A model generated the notes under the pieces. It saw nothing but the letters and a program-made list of their open reading frames with translations. It was not told the origin of the DNA and did not search any database. Positions 15,403 through 22,954 of a stretch of DNA of 39,666 nucleotides are shown here, piece by piece. The number at the start of each line of letters is the position of its first letter. Within the stretch, counting starts at the first letter, position 1. A program made the position numbers and the translations under genes. This stretch comes from Muribaculaceae bacterium (GTDB taxonomy: Bacteria > Bacteroidota > Bacteroidia > Bacteroidales > Muribaculaceae), in the NCBI GenBank assembly GCA_017454355.1, contig JAFTDD010000016.1:1-39666 (forward strand), in the 5' to 3' direction.

Positions 15403-16125
15403 ATGCTAAAGTGTGTTGCTATTGACGACGAGCCGTTGGCTCTGTTGCAAATAAAGAACTATGTGGCACAGGTGCCGGGCATCGAACTGGTGGCTGCCTG
15501 CAGCAGTGCCGCCGAGGCAACGCGTGTGCTTGCCGACAATGACGTTGACGTGATTTTTGTCGACATCAATATGCCGGACCAGGACGGGCTGTCGTTTGTG
15601 CAGAGCCTGCCTGTCAAGCCCATTGTGGTGTTTACCACCGCCTATGACCAATATGCCATTGACGGGTTTAAGGCCGGAGCCATGGACTACCTCTTGAAAC
15701 CGTTTGACTTAAACGACTTCAAGCGTGCCGTCGAGAAAGTGTCACACCAGGTTGAGTTGCTTCACAAGGCGGCCAATGAAACTGACGGTGACCTCTTTGT
15801 CAAGGCCGACTATAAGATAATCAAATTGTCATTGCAGAGCATCCGCTATATAGAGGCGATGAGCGAGTATTTGAAAATCTACACCGACGAGCACAAACGC
15901 GCGTTGACGGTGCTGATGAGCATGAAAAAAATAGAGGAGCGCCTGAGTGGCTGCAATTTTATGCGCATTCATCGCAGTTATATCGTCAACCTGCACAAAA
16001 TTGCCGAAGTGTCGCGCAACAGCGTGCTGCTGCAAGGCGATGACAATCAAACGCCACTGCCCATCGGCGACTTGTATAAAGACGCGTTTATGGCCTACGT
16101 CAATAGTCGTTTCCTCGTCAAATGA
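15403..16125 (+). CDS. LytTR-family response regulator
   Basis: 240 residues. Residues 1-120 are a receiver domain with acidic pair DD (8-9), phosphorylation site Asp54 (VDINMP), Thr near 84 (VFTTAYD) and Lys near 104 (LLKPFD). Residues from about 140 form a LytTR DNA-binding domain (IRYIEAMSEYLKIY, MRIHRSYIVNL). Such proteins bind direct repeats upstream of target genes. They normally pair with a LytS-type kinase; the only one in this window is at 24897-25976 on the other strand, so the pairing is only a guess. Heptamers of the CTAACGA type end two bases before the ATG. Confidence 0.93.
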   Translation: MLKCVAIDDEPLALLQIKNYVAQVPGIELVAACSSAAEATRVLADNDVDVIFVDINMPDQDGLSFVQSLPVKPIVVFTTAYDQYAIDGFKAGAMDYLLKPFDLNDFKRAVEKVSHQVELLHKAANETDGDLFVKADYKIIKLSLQSIRYIEAMSEYLKIYTDEHKRALTVLMSMKKIEERLSGCNFMRIHRSYIVNLHKIAEVSRNSVLLQGDDNQTPLPIGDLYKDAFMAYVNSRFLVK

Positions 16126-16129
16126 CGGT

Positions 16130-16158
16130 TTTAGATTTTAGATTTTAGATTTTAGATG
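16130..16158 (+). repeat. TTTTAGA heptamers
   Basis: Four units of TTTTAGA/TTTTAGAT with a 7-base period between the LytTR gene and the next plus-strand gene. Confidence 0.65.
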
Positions 16159-16183
16159 TGTAGACTATTTTCTTTTCAGATAA

Positions 16184-17263
16184 ATGTTTAAGAAGATTTT
16201 TTATACAATATTGCTGCTGGGTGTGCTTGGCGGCGGCGCCTACGGGTATCTGAGATTTAAGGAGCCGATTGACCGGCTGCTCAATCCGGGGCAACGCTTG
16301 GAGGCGCTCACCGGCGGTGTGGTGGTGCTGGCCAACAATTATTATTACCGGCTGCAGATGCCCGACGGACAGACACTCTACTTTAGCGGTGTTGGTGCCG
16401 ACGCGTTTGAGAACTTGACGTTTTCAAAGGACAGCATCGTTATGCAAACCATCACCGGTGTTGCCGCGGCGGTGAGCGATAGCGGCCTGTTTGTCACCAC
16501 GCGCTCTGTGGCTATGCCGCAACTTGCCACTGCCGGCGAGAAGCCGATGAAAGTGCAGGATCTCATTGACCGGCTCTCGACGTGGATCGAGACCGAGCAG
16601 CGCGGTCGTGCCGGCGCCTATCGCGCTCTGGAGGACTCAATCAACGATAACTATTATATCGACAAGAATGACTCCATCGTGGAGCGCGTGCAGGGCTTGG
16701 AAGAGCGCATCAAGCAACGTCAGCGCGACTTGATGGCCGACATCCGCGGTGCGCGAGAGGCGTTGGCCCGCCTCAAGGCGCTTGATCCGGCTCAAGTGAA
16801 ATTTGACTGCGTGAGCCACGTGACGGCGCGTCTGGTGAACACGGCGCTCGACCCGACGGGAGCCGACACTATTCCCTGCACCGTGATTGACGACGGCAAG
16901 GGCTTGCCACTGGTGAAGGTCAAACTCAAGAGCGGCGTCACGCCGGCCAGTGTGCCGGTGTTTGACTTGCCGGGTGGGGGACTGCTCGACATCGGTGGCA
17001 ACGATAGTGTGACGCTTGCCGTGGGCGACAAGGTCCACTTGTTATCCACAGTGAGAAGCAACGACAGTTACCGCACCCGGCGCGTGGATGCCCATGTGGT
17101 GCAGCGCGTGGGTAACAAATTGCTCGTTGACGTGGGTAGCGGACACTCTGTGGCTGACCTGCTGGGCAGCCCTGTCTATACGCCCGACGGTGTGCTGGTG
17201 GCAGTGTGTGCCGAGCCAATGAAGGATGCCGTCAACTTTTTCCACTGTATTATCAGTAATTAG
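16184..17263 (+). CDS. Membrane-anchored protein, possibly a degenerate trypsin-like domain
   Basis: 359 residues. An N-terminal membrane segment (residues 5-23) anchors the protein facing the periplasm. Residues about 150-205 are charged and helical (coiled coil likely). Two stretches recall chymotrypsin-fold proteases: GLFVTTRSVAMP (near 106), where a catalytic His would be expected, and LLGSPVYTPDGVLVAV (near 335), where GxSGxPV is usual. If the resemblance is real the His and the GxSG context are lost, so it would be inactive. This reading is tentative; no family is firmly recognised. TTATCCACA at 17042-17050 is a lone DnaA-box-like word inside the gene. Confidence 0.7.
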   Translation: MFKKIFYTILLLGVLGGGAYGYLRFKEPIDRLLNPGQRLEALTGGVVVLANNYYYRLQMPDGQTLYFSGVGADAFENLTFSKDSIVMQTITGVAAAVSDSGLFVTTRSVAMPQLATAGEKPMKVQDLIDRLSTWIETEQRGRAGAYRALEDSINDNYYIDKNDSIVERVQGLEERIKQRQRDLMADIRGAREALARLKALDPAQVKFDCVSHVTARLVNTALDPTGADTIPCTVIDDGKGLPLVKVKLKSGVTPASVPVFDLPGGGLLDIGGNDSVTLAVGDKVHLLSTVRSNDSYRTRRVDAHVVQRVGNKLLVDVGSGHSVADLLGSPVYTPDGVLVAVCAEPMKDAVNFFHCIISN

Positions 17264-17288
17264 TAATTAGTGATTAGTAATTAGTTGA
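17256..17288 (+). repeat. TAATTAG heptamers across a stop codon
   Basis: Repeats of AGTAATT with a 7-base period start in the last codons (SN, stop) of the 359-residue gene and continue downstream. They are followed by TTTACG words like those at 5480, 22861 and 39480. Confidence 0.7.
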
Positions 17289-17351
17289 GAGTATAAATAA
17301 TTTACGATTATTTACGTGAATTTACGATAAATAAGTTTTACGAAATTTTAC

Positions 17352-17951
17352 GTGAGGAAAATTATGCGTTGTGCATTTTTAAAGATGATTGGGGTGGCTG
17401 CGGTGGCCGCCCTTGCGGCGTGTAACGGCGGCGCGCCGGTGACAGGTAACAACAATGCCGCGAGTGCCGACAGCGACAGCGTAGCCAATGCCGCGCGCAT
17501 TGACAGCATGCGTCTGGCCGCCGAGCGCGATAGCGCCGCTGTGAAGGCCGTGCGCGACAGTCTTGCCGCCAATCCCGACTATCAGGAATTGAAAAAACTC
17601 GTAGCGGCCGAGGCTAAAGACTTCCCTAAGGAACTAATGCCCGGTTTGCTGCTTGCCGGCAACTATATCGAGGGCCGAGAGTTCTACTATATGTACGGCG
17701 TGGACGAGCGCCGGATGGACTTTAAACAAATTGCGGTAAAGCGCGACGAGATGCGGCGGTCGATGGCCGAAAGCATCAAGAAGAGTGTTGACGAGAAGGG
17801 CAACCCGATGGGTCGCTTTGTGGAACTGTGCATCAAATGTGGCGTGAGGGTGAACTATATGTTTGAGGGAGCCCAAAGCCGCCGCACAATGGTTATTAGT
17901 TATACACCGGCCGAACTATCCGCTCTAACGACTAACGACCAATCGAAATAA
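17352..17951 (+). CDS. Unrecognised lipoprotein
   Basis: 199 residues with a lipoprotein signal: hydrophobic VAAVAALAAC with lipid-bearing Cys24. The next 60 residues are rich in Ala, Asp and Ser, likely a flexible or helical spacer; the rest (about 80-190) is a compact domain with FPKELMPGLLLAGNYIEGRE and two Cys in LCIKCG. No family is recognised. A second Met 12 bases downstream could be the start and would still give a good signal. The final residues LTTNDQSK are encoded by CTAACGA heptamers, and the stop overlaps the next ATG (TAATG), so the gene is probably coupled to the deacetylase gene. Confidence 0.75.
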   Translation: MRKIMRCAFLKMIGVAAVAALAACNGGAPVTGNNNAASADSDSVANAARIDSMRLAAERDSAAVKAVRDSLAANPDYQELKKLVAAEAKDFPKELMPGLLLAGNYIEGREFYYMYGVDERRMDFKQIAVKRDEMRRSMAESIKKSVDEKGNPMGRFVELCIKCGVRVNYMFEGAQSRRTMVISYTPAELSALTTNDQSK

Positions 17952-18733
17952 TGGTATTGCTGAGTTTCGATACCGAGGAATTTGACGTGCCGCGCGAGCA
18001 TGGCGTCGACATTCCGCTTGACGAGGCGATGGCGGTGTCGGTTGCCGGCACGACGCGCATTCTCGACATCCTGCGTGAGGCCGACGTGAAGGCGACATTT
18101 TTCTGCACGGTGACCTTTGCCACCCATGCGCCACAGGTGATGCGGCGCATCGTGGCCGAGGGACACGAGGTGGCGAGCCACGGTGTGGACCACACCCGGC
18201 CGCAGCCGAGCGATGTGGCCGTTTCAAAGCCCGAACTGGAGCGCTTGACCGGTGTGAAGGTGAACGGTTACCGCCAACCGCGTATGTTTGCCGTGGACGG
18301 CGATGAACTGGCTCGCGCCGGATATACCTACAACTCGTCCTTACACCCCACGTTTATCCCCGGTCGCTATATGCACCTTGATGTGCCGCGTGTTCCGTTT
18401 ATGGAGGGGGACGTGCTGCAGATTCCGGCCTCGGTGAGTCCGTGGCTGCGGCTGCCGGTGTTTTGGTTGGCGTGCCATCATTATCCGCAGTGGCTTTATC
18501 GGCGGTTGTGCCGGTGGACTCATCGCCACGACGGCCTGTTTGTGACATACTTCCATCCGTGGGAGTTCTTTGCCCTGGGCGACCATCCCGAGTGGCGGCT
18601 GCCTTACACCGTCACCCGCAATAGCGGCGAGGAAATGGCGCGGCGCCTTGCGGCCCTCATCAATATGTTTAAGGCCGATGGTGCCCAATTTTCCACGTTC
18701 ACCGACTACGTGGGTTCACTCTCTAATAATTGA
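17951..18733 (+). CDS. Polysaccharide deacetylase (NodB fold)
   Basis: 260 residues, no signal peptide, so cytoplasmic or facing the inner leaflet. All NodB motifs are visible: SFDTEEFD (Asp7 catalytic base region), the zinc motif SHGVDH (His77 and His81), YRQPRMF (107-113) and FHPWEF near the C-terminus. It should remove an acetyl or similar group from an N-acylated sugar. The start overlaps the lipoprotein stop by one base and the next gene begins five bases after its end. The context of a GtrB-like GT2 and a GT-C protein suggests that it acts on a polyprenyl-linked sugar, as NaxD or ArnD do; this is inference. Confidence 0.87.
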   Translation: MVLLSFDTEEFDVPREHGVDIPLDEAMAVSVAGTTRILDILREADVKATFFCTVTFATHAPQVMRRIVAEGHEVASHGVDHTRPQPSDVAVSKPELERLTGVKVNGYRQPRMFAVDGDELARAGYTYNSSLHPTFIPGRYMHLDVPRVPFMEGDVLQIPASVSPWLRLPVFWLACHHYPQWLYRRLCRWTHRHDGLFVTYFHPWEFFALGDHPEWRLPYTVTRNSGEEMARRLAALINMFKADGAQFSTFTDYVGSLSNN

Positions 18734-18737
18734 TCAA

Positions 18738-19679
18738 GTGAAGAAAGTAACAATAATCCTGCCGGCTTATAACGAGGAGGCATCGATGGATCGGCTCAAG
18801 GAGTGTATGGATCGTGTGCTGCGCGACAACCCTGATTACGAGTGGGAATTCCTGCTGGTGAACGACGGCAGCACCGACAACACGTTACAGCAGATGATAA
18901 GACTTCACAACGAGGATCCGCGCTACAGTTATGTGGACCTCTCGCGCAACTACGGCAAGGAGATTGCGATGATGGCCGGTTTTGACTATGCGACGGGCGA
19001 CGGCGTGATTATTATGGACGCCGACATGCAGCATCCGGTAGACGTGATACCGGAAATGTTGCGCTGGTGGGAAGAGGGCTACGACGACGTGTATGCCACG
19101 CGCAAGAGTAGCGGCGAGTCGTGGTTCAAGCGCAAGACCTCACAGTGGTACTACGCTTTACTGCAATCGTTCACCAGCATCCCCATCCAGCGCGATACGG
19201 GCGACTTCAGGCTGCTGGACCGCTCGTGTGTTGACGCGTTGCGCAGCATGCGTGAGGTGGAGCGTAACACCAAGGGAATGTACTCGTGGATTGGCTTCCA
19301 CAAAAAGGGCATTACCTATGAGCAGCAGCAACGGCAGCAAGGCAAGTCAAAGTGGAGCCTGATGGCACTGTTGAACCTGGCGCTGAACGGCTTCACGTCC
19401 TACACCACCGCGCCGCTGCGCATGGCCTCGGTAATGGGCTTGCTGGTGTCGCTGGTGGCGTTTATCTATCTGATTTATATCGTTGTGGTGACCAATGTCT
19501 ACGGCGAGCCGGTGCAGGGCTATCCCACGATTATGGTGACAGTGCTCTTCCTGGGTGGAGTGCAACTGCTCAGCCTGGGCATCATCGGCGAATATCTGGG
19601 ACGTGTGTTCAACGAGGTGAAGAGCCGTCCCGGTTATTTCATCAATTCCTACAACGGCACCCGCGATCATGTCAATTAA
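18738..19679 (+). CDS. GT2 glycosyltransferase, polyprenyl-phosphate type (GtrB/ArnC-like)
   Basis: 313 residues. Residues 1-230 are a GT2 domain: VTIILPAYNEEAS, LLVNDGSTDNT, DLSRNYGKEIAMMAGFDYA, the metal site DADMQHP, and DTGDFRLLDR. Two C-terminal membrane helices (near 235-262 and 270-292) and the end EYLGRVFNEVKSRP are typical of enzymes that put a sugar on undecaprenyl phosphate. The GTG at 18738 gives the usual MKKVTIILPAYNEE N-terminus; the first in-frame ATG lies inside the domain, and an open frame extends upstream within the deacetylase gene. The next gene starts two bases after its end. Confidence 0.9.
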   Translation: MKKVTIILPAYNEEASMDRLKECMDRVLRDNPDYEWEFLLVNDGSTDNTLQQMIRLHNEDPRYSYVDLSRNYGKEIAMMAGFDYATGDGVIIMDADMQHPVDVIPEMLRWWEEGYDDVYATRKSSGESWFKRKTSQWYYALLQSFTSIPIQRDTGDFRLLDRSCVDALRSMREVERNTKGMYSWIGFHKKGITYEQQQRQQGKSKWSLMALLNLALNGFTSYTTAPLRMASVMGLLVSLVAFIYLIYIVVVTNVYGEPVQGYPTIMVTVLFLGGVQLLSLGIIGEYLGRVFNEVKSRPGYFINSYNGTRDHVN

Positions 19680-19681
19680 TT

Positions 19682-20839
19682 ATGAATTGTGAATTGATAA
19701 AACGGAACCCACGGGCGGCCTCTGTGGCGCTAGCGGTGGTGGTGGCTATCGTGGCCACGGCACTCGAGACTTTCCGCCTGCGATACGCTAACTACTTGGT
19801 GTTCACCGACTCGACGCTCGACTTCTGGAACGGCGTGAGCCCTTATACCCAGCGGTTTGTGGACGACCACGGCCGTTTTTTTCTCTACACGCCGGTGTTT
19901 TCGGTGCTGTATCTGCCGTTCGCGCTGCTGCCCAAGTGGCTCGGGCCGTTTGTGTGGAACCTGACCAATGTGGCACTATTCACCACGGCCGTGTTCACGC
20001 TGCCGTCGCGTTATGACGCGTGGAAGGTGAGAATTTACCTCTTCTTGCTGTTGATTTTGGAGCAGAGTGTGTTTTGCTTCCAGTTCAACATTGTGGTGGC
20101 CTACGTGTTCCTGTTTGCCTATTCGCTCATGGAACGTGGCAAGAGTGGCTGGGCGGTGCTGCTCATCATGGTGTCGGCCACCACCAAGGTTTACGGCGTT
20201 GTGCAGTTGTTGCTGCTGTTCTGCTATCCCAAGGTGTGGCGCAACCTCTGCTTGGCGGTCGTTGCCGGACTGGCATTGCTTTGCCTGCCGGCGCTCAAGG
20301 TGGGGCTTGCCGGCCTCTTGCCGTGTTATATGGACTGGTGGGAGATGCTGTCGCAGCACCAGAGTGCCGCCACGTTTGCCTCGTTGCTGTATGCTTGGCC
20401 ACTGTGTTATCTGCTGGACCACTACCGCCTTGTGCAGATAGTGACCGTGGCTGTGGTAATCGCGATTTTCTTCCTGCGCCATAAGCGTTGGAATGACTTC
20501 ACGTGGCGTGCCACAGTGCTGGCCGTGCTCATGGGGTGGATTATCGTCTTTGGTGACTCATCCGAGACCCACACTTATATCATCTCTTTGGCCGGTTATA
20601 TGCTATGGTATAGCCTGCAAGAGCGGCACACCGTGTTGGACCGGGTGTTGCTTTGGGGCATGCTCATTTTCTTCGGCGTCATCCCTATCGATGCCCTCGT
20701 GCCGTCCAAAGTACACCATTTGGTGAACGACGCATGGTTTGTCAACGTTTACCTCTATGCCATCGCCTGGTGCCGTATGCTGTGGTGTATGGCCTCTCAA
20801 CCTCTAAACCCATCAACCCCTAAACCTTTCAAAAAATGA
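19682..20839 (+). CDS. GT87-type (DUF2029) membrane glycosyltransferase
   Basis: 385 residues with about ten membrane segments. The first periplasmic loop carries an Asp-rich site (FTDSTLDFWNGVSPY), the usual place of the catalytic Asp in GT-C enzymes, and GT87 members have the same D-F-x-x-G-x-x-PY pattern. Such proteins move a sugar from a polyprenyl-phosphate donor to an acceptor outside the cytoplasm. It follows the GT2 gene by two bases, so donor maker and user are probably encoded together. Its last 13 residues (QPLNPSTPKPFKK) come from CTCAACC-type 8-base repeats rather than a conserved tail. The stop overlaps the rdgB ATG (ATGA). Confidence 0.85.
   Translation: MNCELIKRNPRAASVALAVVVAIVATALETFRLRYANYLVFTDSTLDFWNGVSPYTQRFVDDHGRFFLYTPVFSVLYLPFALLPKWLGPFVWNLTNVALFTTAVFTLPSRYDAWKVRIYLFLLLILEQSVFCFQFNIVVAYVFLFAYSLMERGKSGWAVLLIMVSATTKVYGVVQLLLLFCYPKVWRNLCLAVVAGLALLCLPALKVGLAGLLPCYMDWWEMLSQHQSAATFASLLYAWPLCYLLDHYRLVQIVTVAVVIAIFFLRHKRWNDFTWRATVLAVLMGWIIVFGDSSETHTYIISLAGYMLWYSLQERHTVLDRVLLWGMLIFFGVIPIDALVPSKVHHLVNDAWFVNVYLYAIAWCRMLWCMASQPLNPSTPKPFKK
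20790..20835 (+). repeat. CTCAACC/CTAAACC 8-base repeats in the end of the GT87 gene
   Basis: Units such as CCTCTCAA, CCTCTAAA, CCCATCAA and CCCCTAAA follow one another in frame. They encode the protein tail and run up to the rdgB start codon. Confidence 0.65.
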
Positions 20840-21420
20840 AACGAATTGTTTTTGCTACCAACAATGCCCACAAACTCGACGAGATGCGCAAGATTGTGGG
20901 TGACAACTATGAGATTATCAGTTTGGCCGAGTTGGGCTGTCATGAGGATATTCCCGAGACGGCCGACACGCTCGAGGGCAACGCTGTGATGAAGGCGCAG
21001 TGGGTTCATGACCACTATGGCGTGGACTGCTTCAGCGACGACACCGGCCTGGAGATTGACGCGCTGGACGGCCGTCCGGGCGTGCACAGCGCGCGCTATG
21101 CCACCGATGGCCACGATAGCGAGGCCAATATCAACAAGGTGCTCGGCGAGTTGCAGGGCGTGGAAAATCGCAGTGCTCACTTCACCACGGTGATTGCCTT
21201 GATAATGGGCGGCGAACTGCACACGTTCAAGGGGCAGGTGTTTGGGCGCATCCTCACCGAGCGGCATGGCACGGGCGGCTTTGGCTACGACAGCATCTTC
21301 CTGCCCGACGAGAGCGACGGCCGCACGTTTGCCCAGATGGATGCCGACGAGAAGGGCGCCATCAGCCACCGTGGCCGCGCCACCCGCGCCCTTGTGGCCT
21401 TTCTCTCGACTTTGAAATAG
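20836..21420 (+). CDS. rdgB: RdgB/HAM1-type XTP/dITP pyrophosphatase
   Basis: 194 residues, normal length. It hydrolyses non-canonical purine triphosphates (dITP, XTP) to monophosphates, keeping them out of DNA. The N-terminus IVFATNNAHKLDEM holds the substrate-binding TNNxxK motif; CFSDDTGLEIDAL holds the metal-binding Asp residues; GVHSARYA, GGFGYDSIFLPD and SHRGRA complete the family pattern. The ATG overlaps the stop of the GT87 gene, so it is the last gene of the plus-strand run from 17352. Function is firm. Confidence 0.95.
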   Translation: MKRIVFATNNAHKLDEMRKIVGDNYEIISLAELGCHEDIPETADTLEGNAVMKAQWVHDHYGVDCFSDDTGLEIDALDGRPGVHSARYATDGHDSEANINKVLGELQGVENRSAHFTTVIALIMGGELHTFKGQVFGRILTERHGTGGFGYDSIFLPDESDGRTFAQMDADEKGAISHRGRATRALVAFLSTLK

Positions 21421-21446
21421 AATTAGTCCAAAGGACGTAATTTATA

Positions 21447-21633
21447 TAGAAACTGTATCATAATTCATATTTTGGAATTAGGCCGCCCTAACGGGCGGGA
21501 AATCTTTCAAAATCTAAAATAAAATCAAATAATTAATTTCCTCATTTATAATTATTTAATAGATGTGATATTTTGAAAGATTTTTGAAAGATTTCCGCAC
21601 GCAACGCGTGCGCCAATTATGATACAGTTTCTA
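21447..21633. mobile_element. MITE-like element with perfect 19-base terminal inverted repeats
   Basis: Ends 21447-21465 and 21615-21633 are exact reverse complements (core GAAACTGTATCATAATT). The 187-base unit has no gene. Inside are nested palindromes: CCGCCC-TAAC-GGGCGG near 21483, AAATCTTTCAAAAT pairing with ATTTTGAAAGATTT, and GCACGC-AAC-GCGTGC near 21597. Flanking TA could be a target duplication, but it is weak. The form suits a non-autonomous transposon; an RNA element is the alternative. Confidence 0.55.
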
Positions 21634-21677
21634 GGCCGTGTATTGCAAGACAAAGTCTTGTATCAAAAAGAAAGACT

Positions 21678-22283
21678 ATGGCGTTGAAGGCTTTTCTTGT
21701 TGAGGGGCTTGTTGAGGCCGGCTGTGACGAGGCCGGCCGCGGCTGCCTCGCCGGACCGGTAACGGCCGCTGCCGTGATCCTGCCTCCGGACTTTGTGTGC
21801 CCCGAACTCAACGACAGCAAGCAACTCACCGAACGTGCGCGTGAGCGGCTGCGTCCCGTTATCGAGCGGGAGGCTGTGGCATGGGCTGTGGCGATGGTGA
21901 GTGCGGCCGAGATTGACCACCTCAACATTCTTGCCGCCTCCATCTTGGCGATGCACCGCGCGCTTGACGCGCTCGATGTGCGCCCCGAGCATATCTTGGT
22001 GGACGGCAACAGGTTTCGCCCTTATGGTGGCGTGCCCCATACCACTATTATCAAGGGCGACGCTACGATGATGAGCATCGCGGCGGCCAGTGTGCTCGCC
22101 AAGACCCACCGTGACGAGTTGATGCGAGAGTTAGACAGCCTTTGGCCGGGCTATGGCTGGGCGGGTAACAAAGGCTATCCCACGGCTGCGCATCGCGATG
22201 CTATTCGCCGCCTGGGCACCACGCCTCACCATCGCCGCACCTTCCAACTGCTCGAACGCCCCACCCTCTTTGATGATTTGTGA
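21678..22283 (+). CDS. rnhB: Ribonuclease HII
   Basis: 201 residues, normal length. It cuts the RNA strand of RNA-DNA hybrids, including single ribonucleotides in DNA. The motif [15 protein letters not shown] (Asp and Glu of the DEAGRG signature near residues 18-23) starts the fold; [21 protein letters not shown] (catalytic Asp) and [13 protein letters not shown] follow, and [13 protein letters not shown] is the conserved C-terminal segment. The ATG at 21678 gives [22 protein letters not shown], in line with other members. The MITE-like element fills most of the gap before it, so its promoter must lie within or next to that element. Confidence 0.95.
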   Translation: MALKAFLVEGLVEAGCDEAGRGCLAGPVTAAAVILPPDFVCPELNDSKQLTERARERLRPVIEREAVAWAVAMVSAAEIDHLNILAASILAMHRALDALDVRPEHILVDGNRFRPYGGVPHTTIIKGDATMMSIAAASVLAKTHRDELMRELDSLWPGYGWAGNKGYPTAAHRDAIRRLGTTPHHRRTFQLLERPTLFDDL

Positions 22284-22318
22284 AAATTATCCATTCTATA
22301 ACTCAATCCCCGGCCAAT

Positions 22319-22354
22319 CCATCCTGACCCCGTTTATACGGGGCAGGAGGATGG
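22319..22354. terminator. Hairpin between converging rnhB and MerR genes
   Basis: Outer stem CCATCCT (22319-22325) with AGGATGG (22348-22354), inner stem CCCCGT (22328-22333) with ACGGGG (22338-22343), loop TTAT. Its place between two 3' ends suits a bidirectional terminator; no long T tract follows. The rest of the gap 22284-22452 shows nothing further. Confidence 0.5.
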
Positions 22355-22452
22355 CTGGAGCAGCGGCAACTTGTTTGCAAGACTACCGAAGGATATGTGG
22401 TATATGATAGTTTTTTCGCGGTCTGGTTGCGTAGGAAATGATATTGTGACTG

Positions 22453-22791
22453 TTACGTGGGGAGGTCGTCGAGGGCTGTGAGCAACTGTTTGAGGTCGCT
22501 GCGGATGGCCTTGAGGCGGTCGATGACCTCAAATCGCTTGTCGATGCCCTCGCGGTTGACGCGCAACTGGGCCTGGGCGGCATCGAGTTTGAGGCCTTTT
22601 TCCTTGACGAGGTAATAGATTTTGCGGATTACTTCGATGTCAGACGGCGTATAGAAGCGCACGTTGCGGGCGTTGCGCTTGGGCTTGACGATAGTGAACT
22701 GGGTCTCCCAATAGCGCAGTGTCGACTCGGGAATTCCCAGCAGTTCGGCCACATCACCGATGCGGTAATATTTTTTCTCAAACTTCTCCAT
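22453..22791 (-). CDS. MerR-family transcriptional regulator
   Basis: 112 residues. The first 70 form a MerR-type winged helix-turn-helix: YYRIGDVAELLGIPESTLRYWE, then KPKRNARNVRFYTPSDIEVI. The rest (75-110) is a short helix of the dimerising coiled-coil kind; no ligand-binding domain or Cys cluster follows. It is the small form common in Bacteroidetes, whose targets are unknown. It lies behind rsmH on the minus strand, separated by a strong 20-base inverted repeat, so it probably has its own promoter. Confidence 0.88.
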   Translation of the reverse strand: MEKFEKKYYRIGDVAELLGIPESTLRYWETQFTIVKPKRNARNVRFYTPSDIEVIRKIYYLVKEKGLKLDAAQAQLRVNREGIDKRFEVIDRLKAIRSDLKQLLTALDDLPT

Positions 22792-22855
22792 TACATGCTA
22801 ATTTAGGAAATATATAAACACGAATTGCCATGAATTAATCATAAATTATTATTAT

Positions 22856-22924
22856 CTCCCGTGAATTTCCGTGAATTTCCGTAAAATATTATAATTCACG
22901 TTATTTCACGGAAATTCACGGGAG
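22856..22924. repeat. Perfect 20-base inverted repeat behind rsmH
   Basis: Arms 22856-22875 and 22905-22924 are exact reverse complements built from GTGAATTTCC units; the loop is 29 bases. It starts 31 bases past the rsmH stop on the minus strand and may end or protect that transcript. Similar TTTACG/GTGAATTT words occur at 5475-5520, 17300-17350 and 39470-39600. Confidence 0.65.
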
Positions 22925-22954
22925 GCTTTCTATTAATGGATAATTAATGGTAAT

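Noticed and set aside
17042-17050. Exact DnaA box TTATCCACA
   Set aside because: A single copy inside a coding region with no AT-rich neighbour; not an origin.
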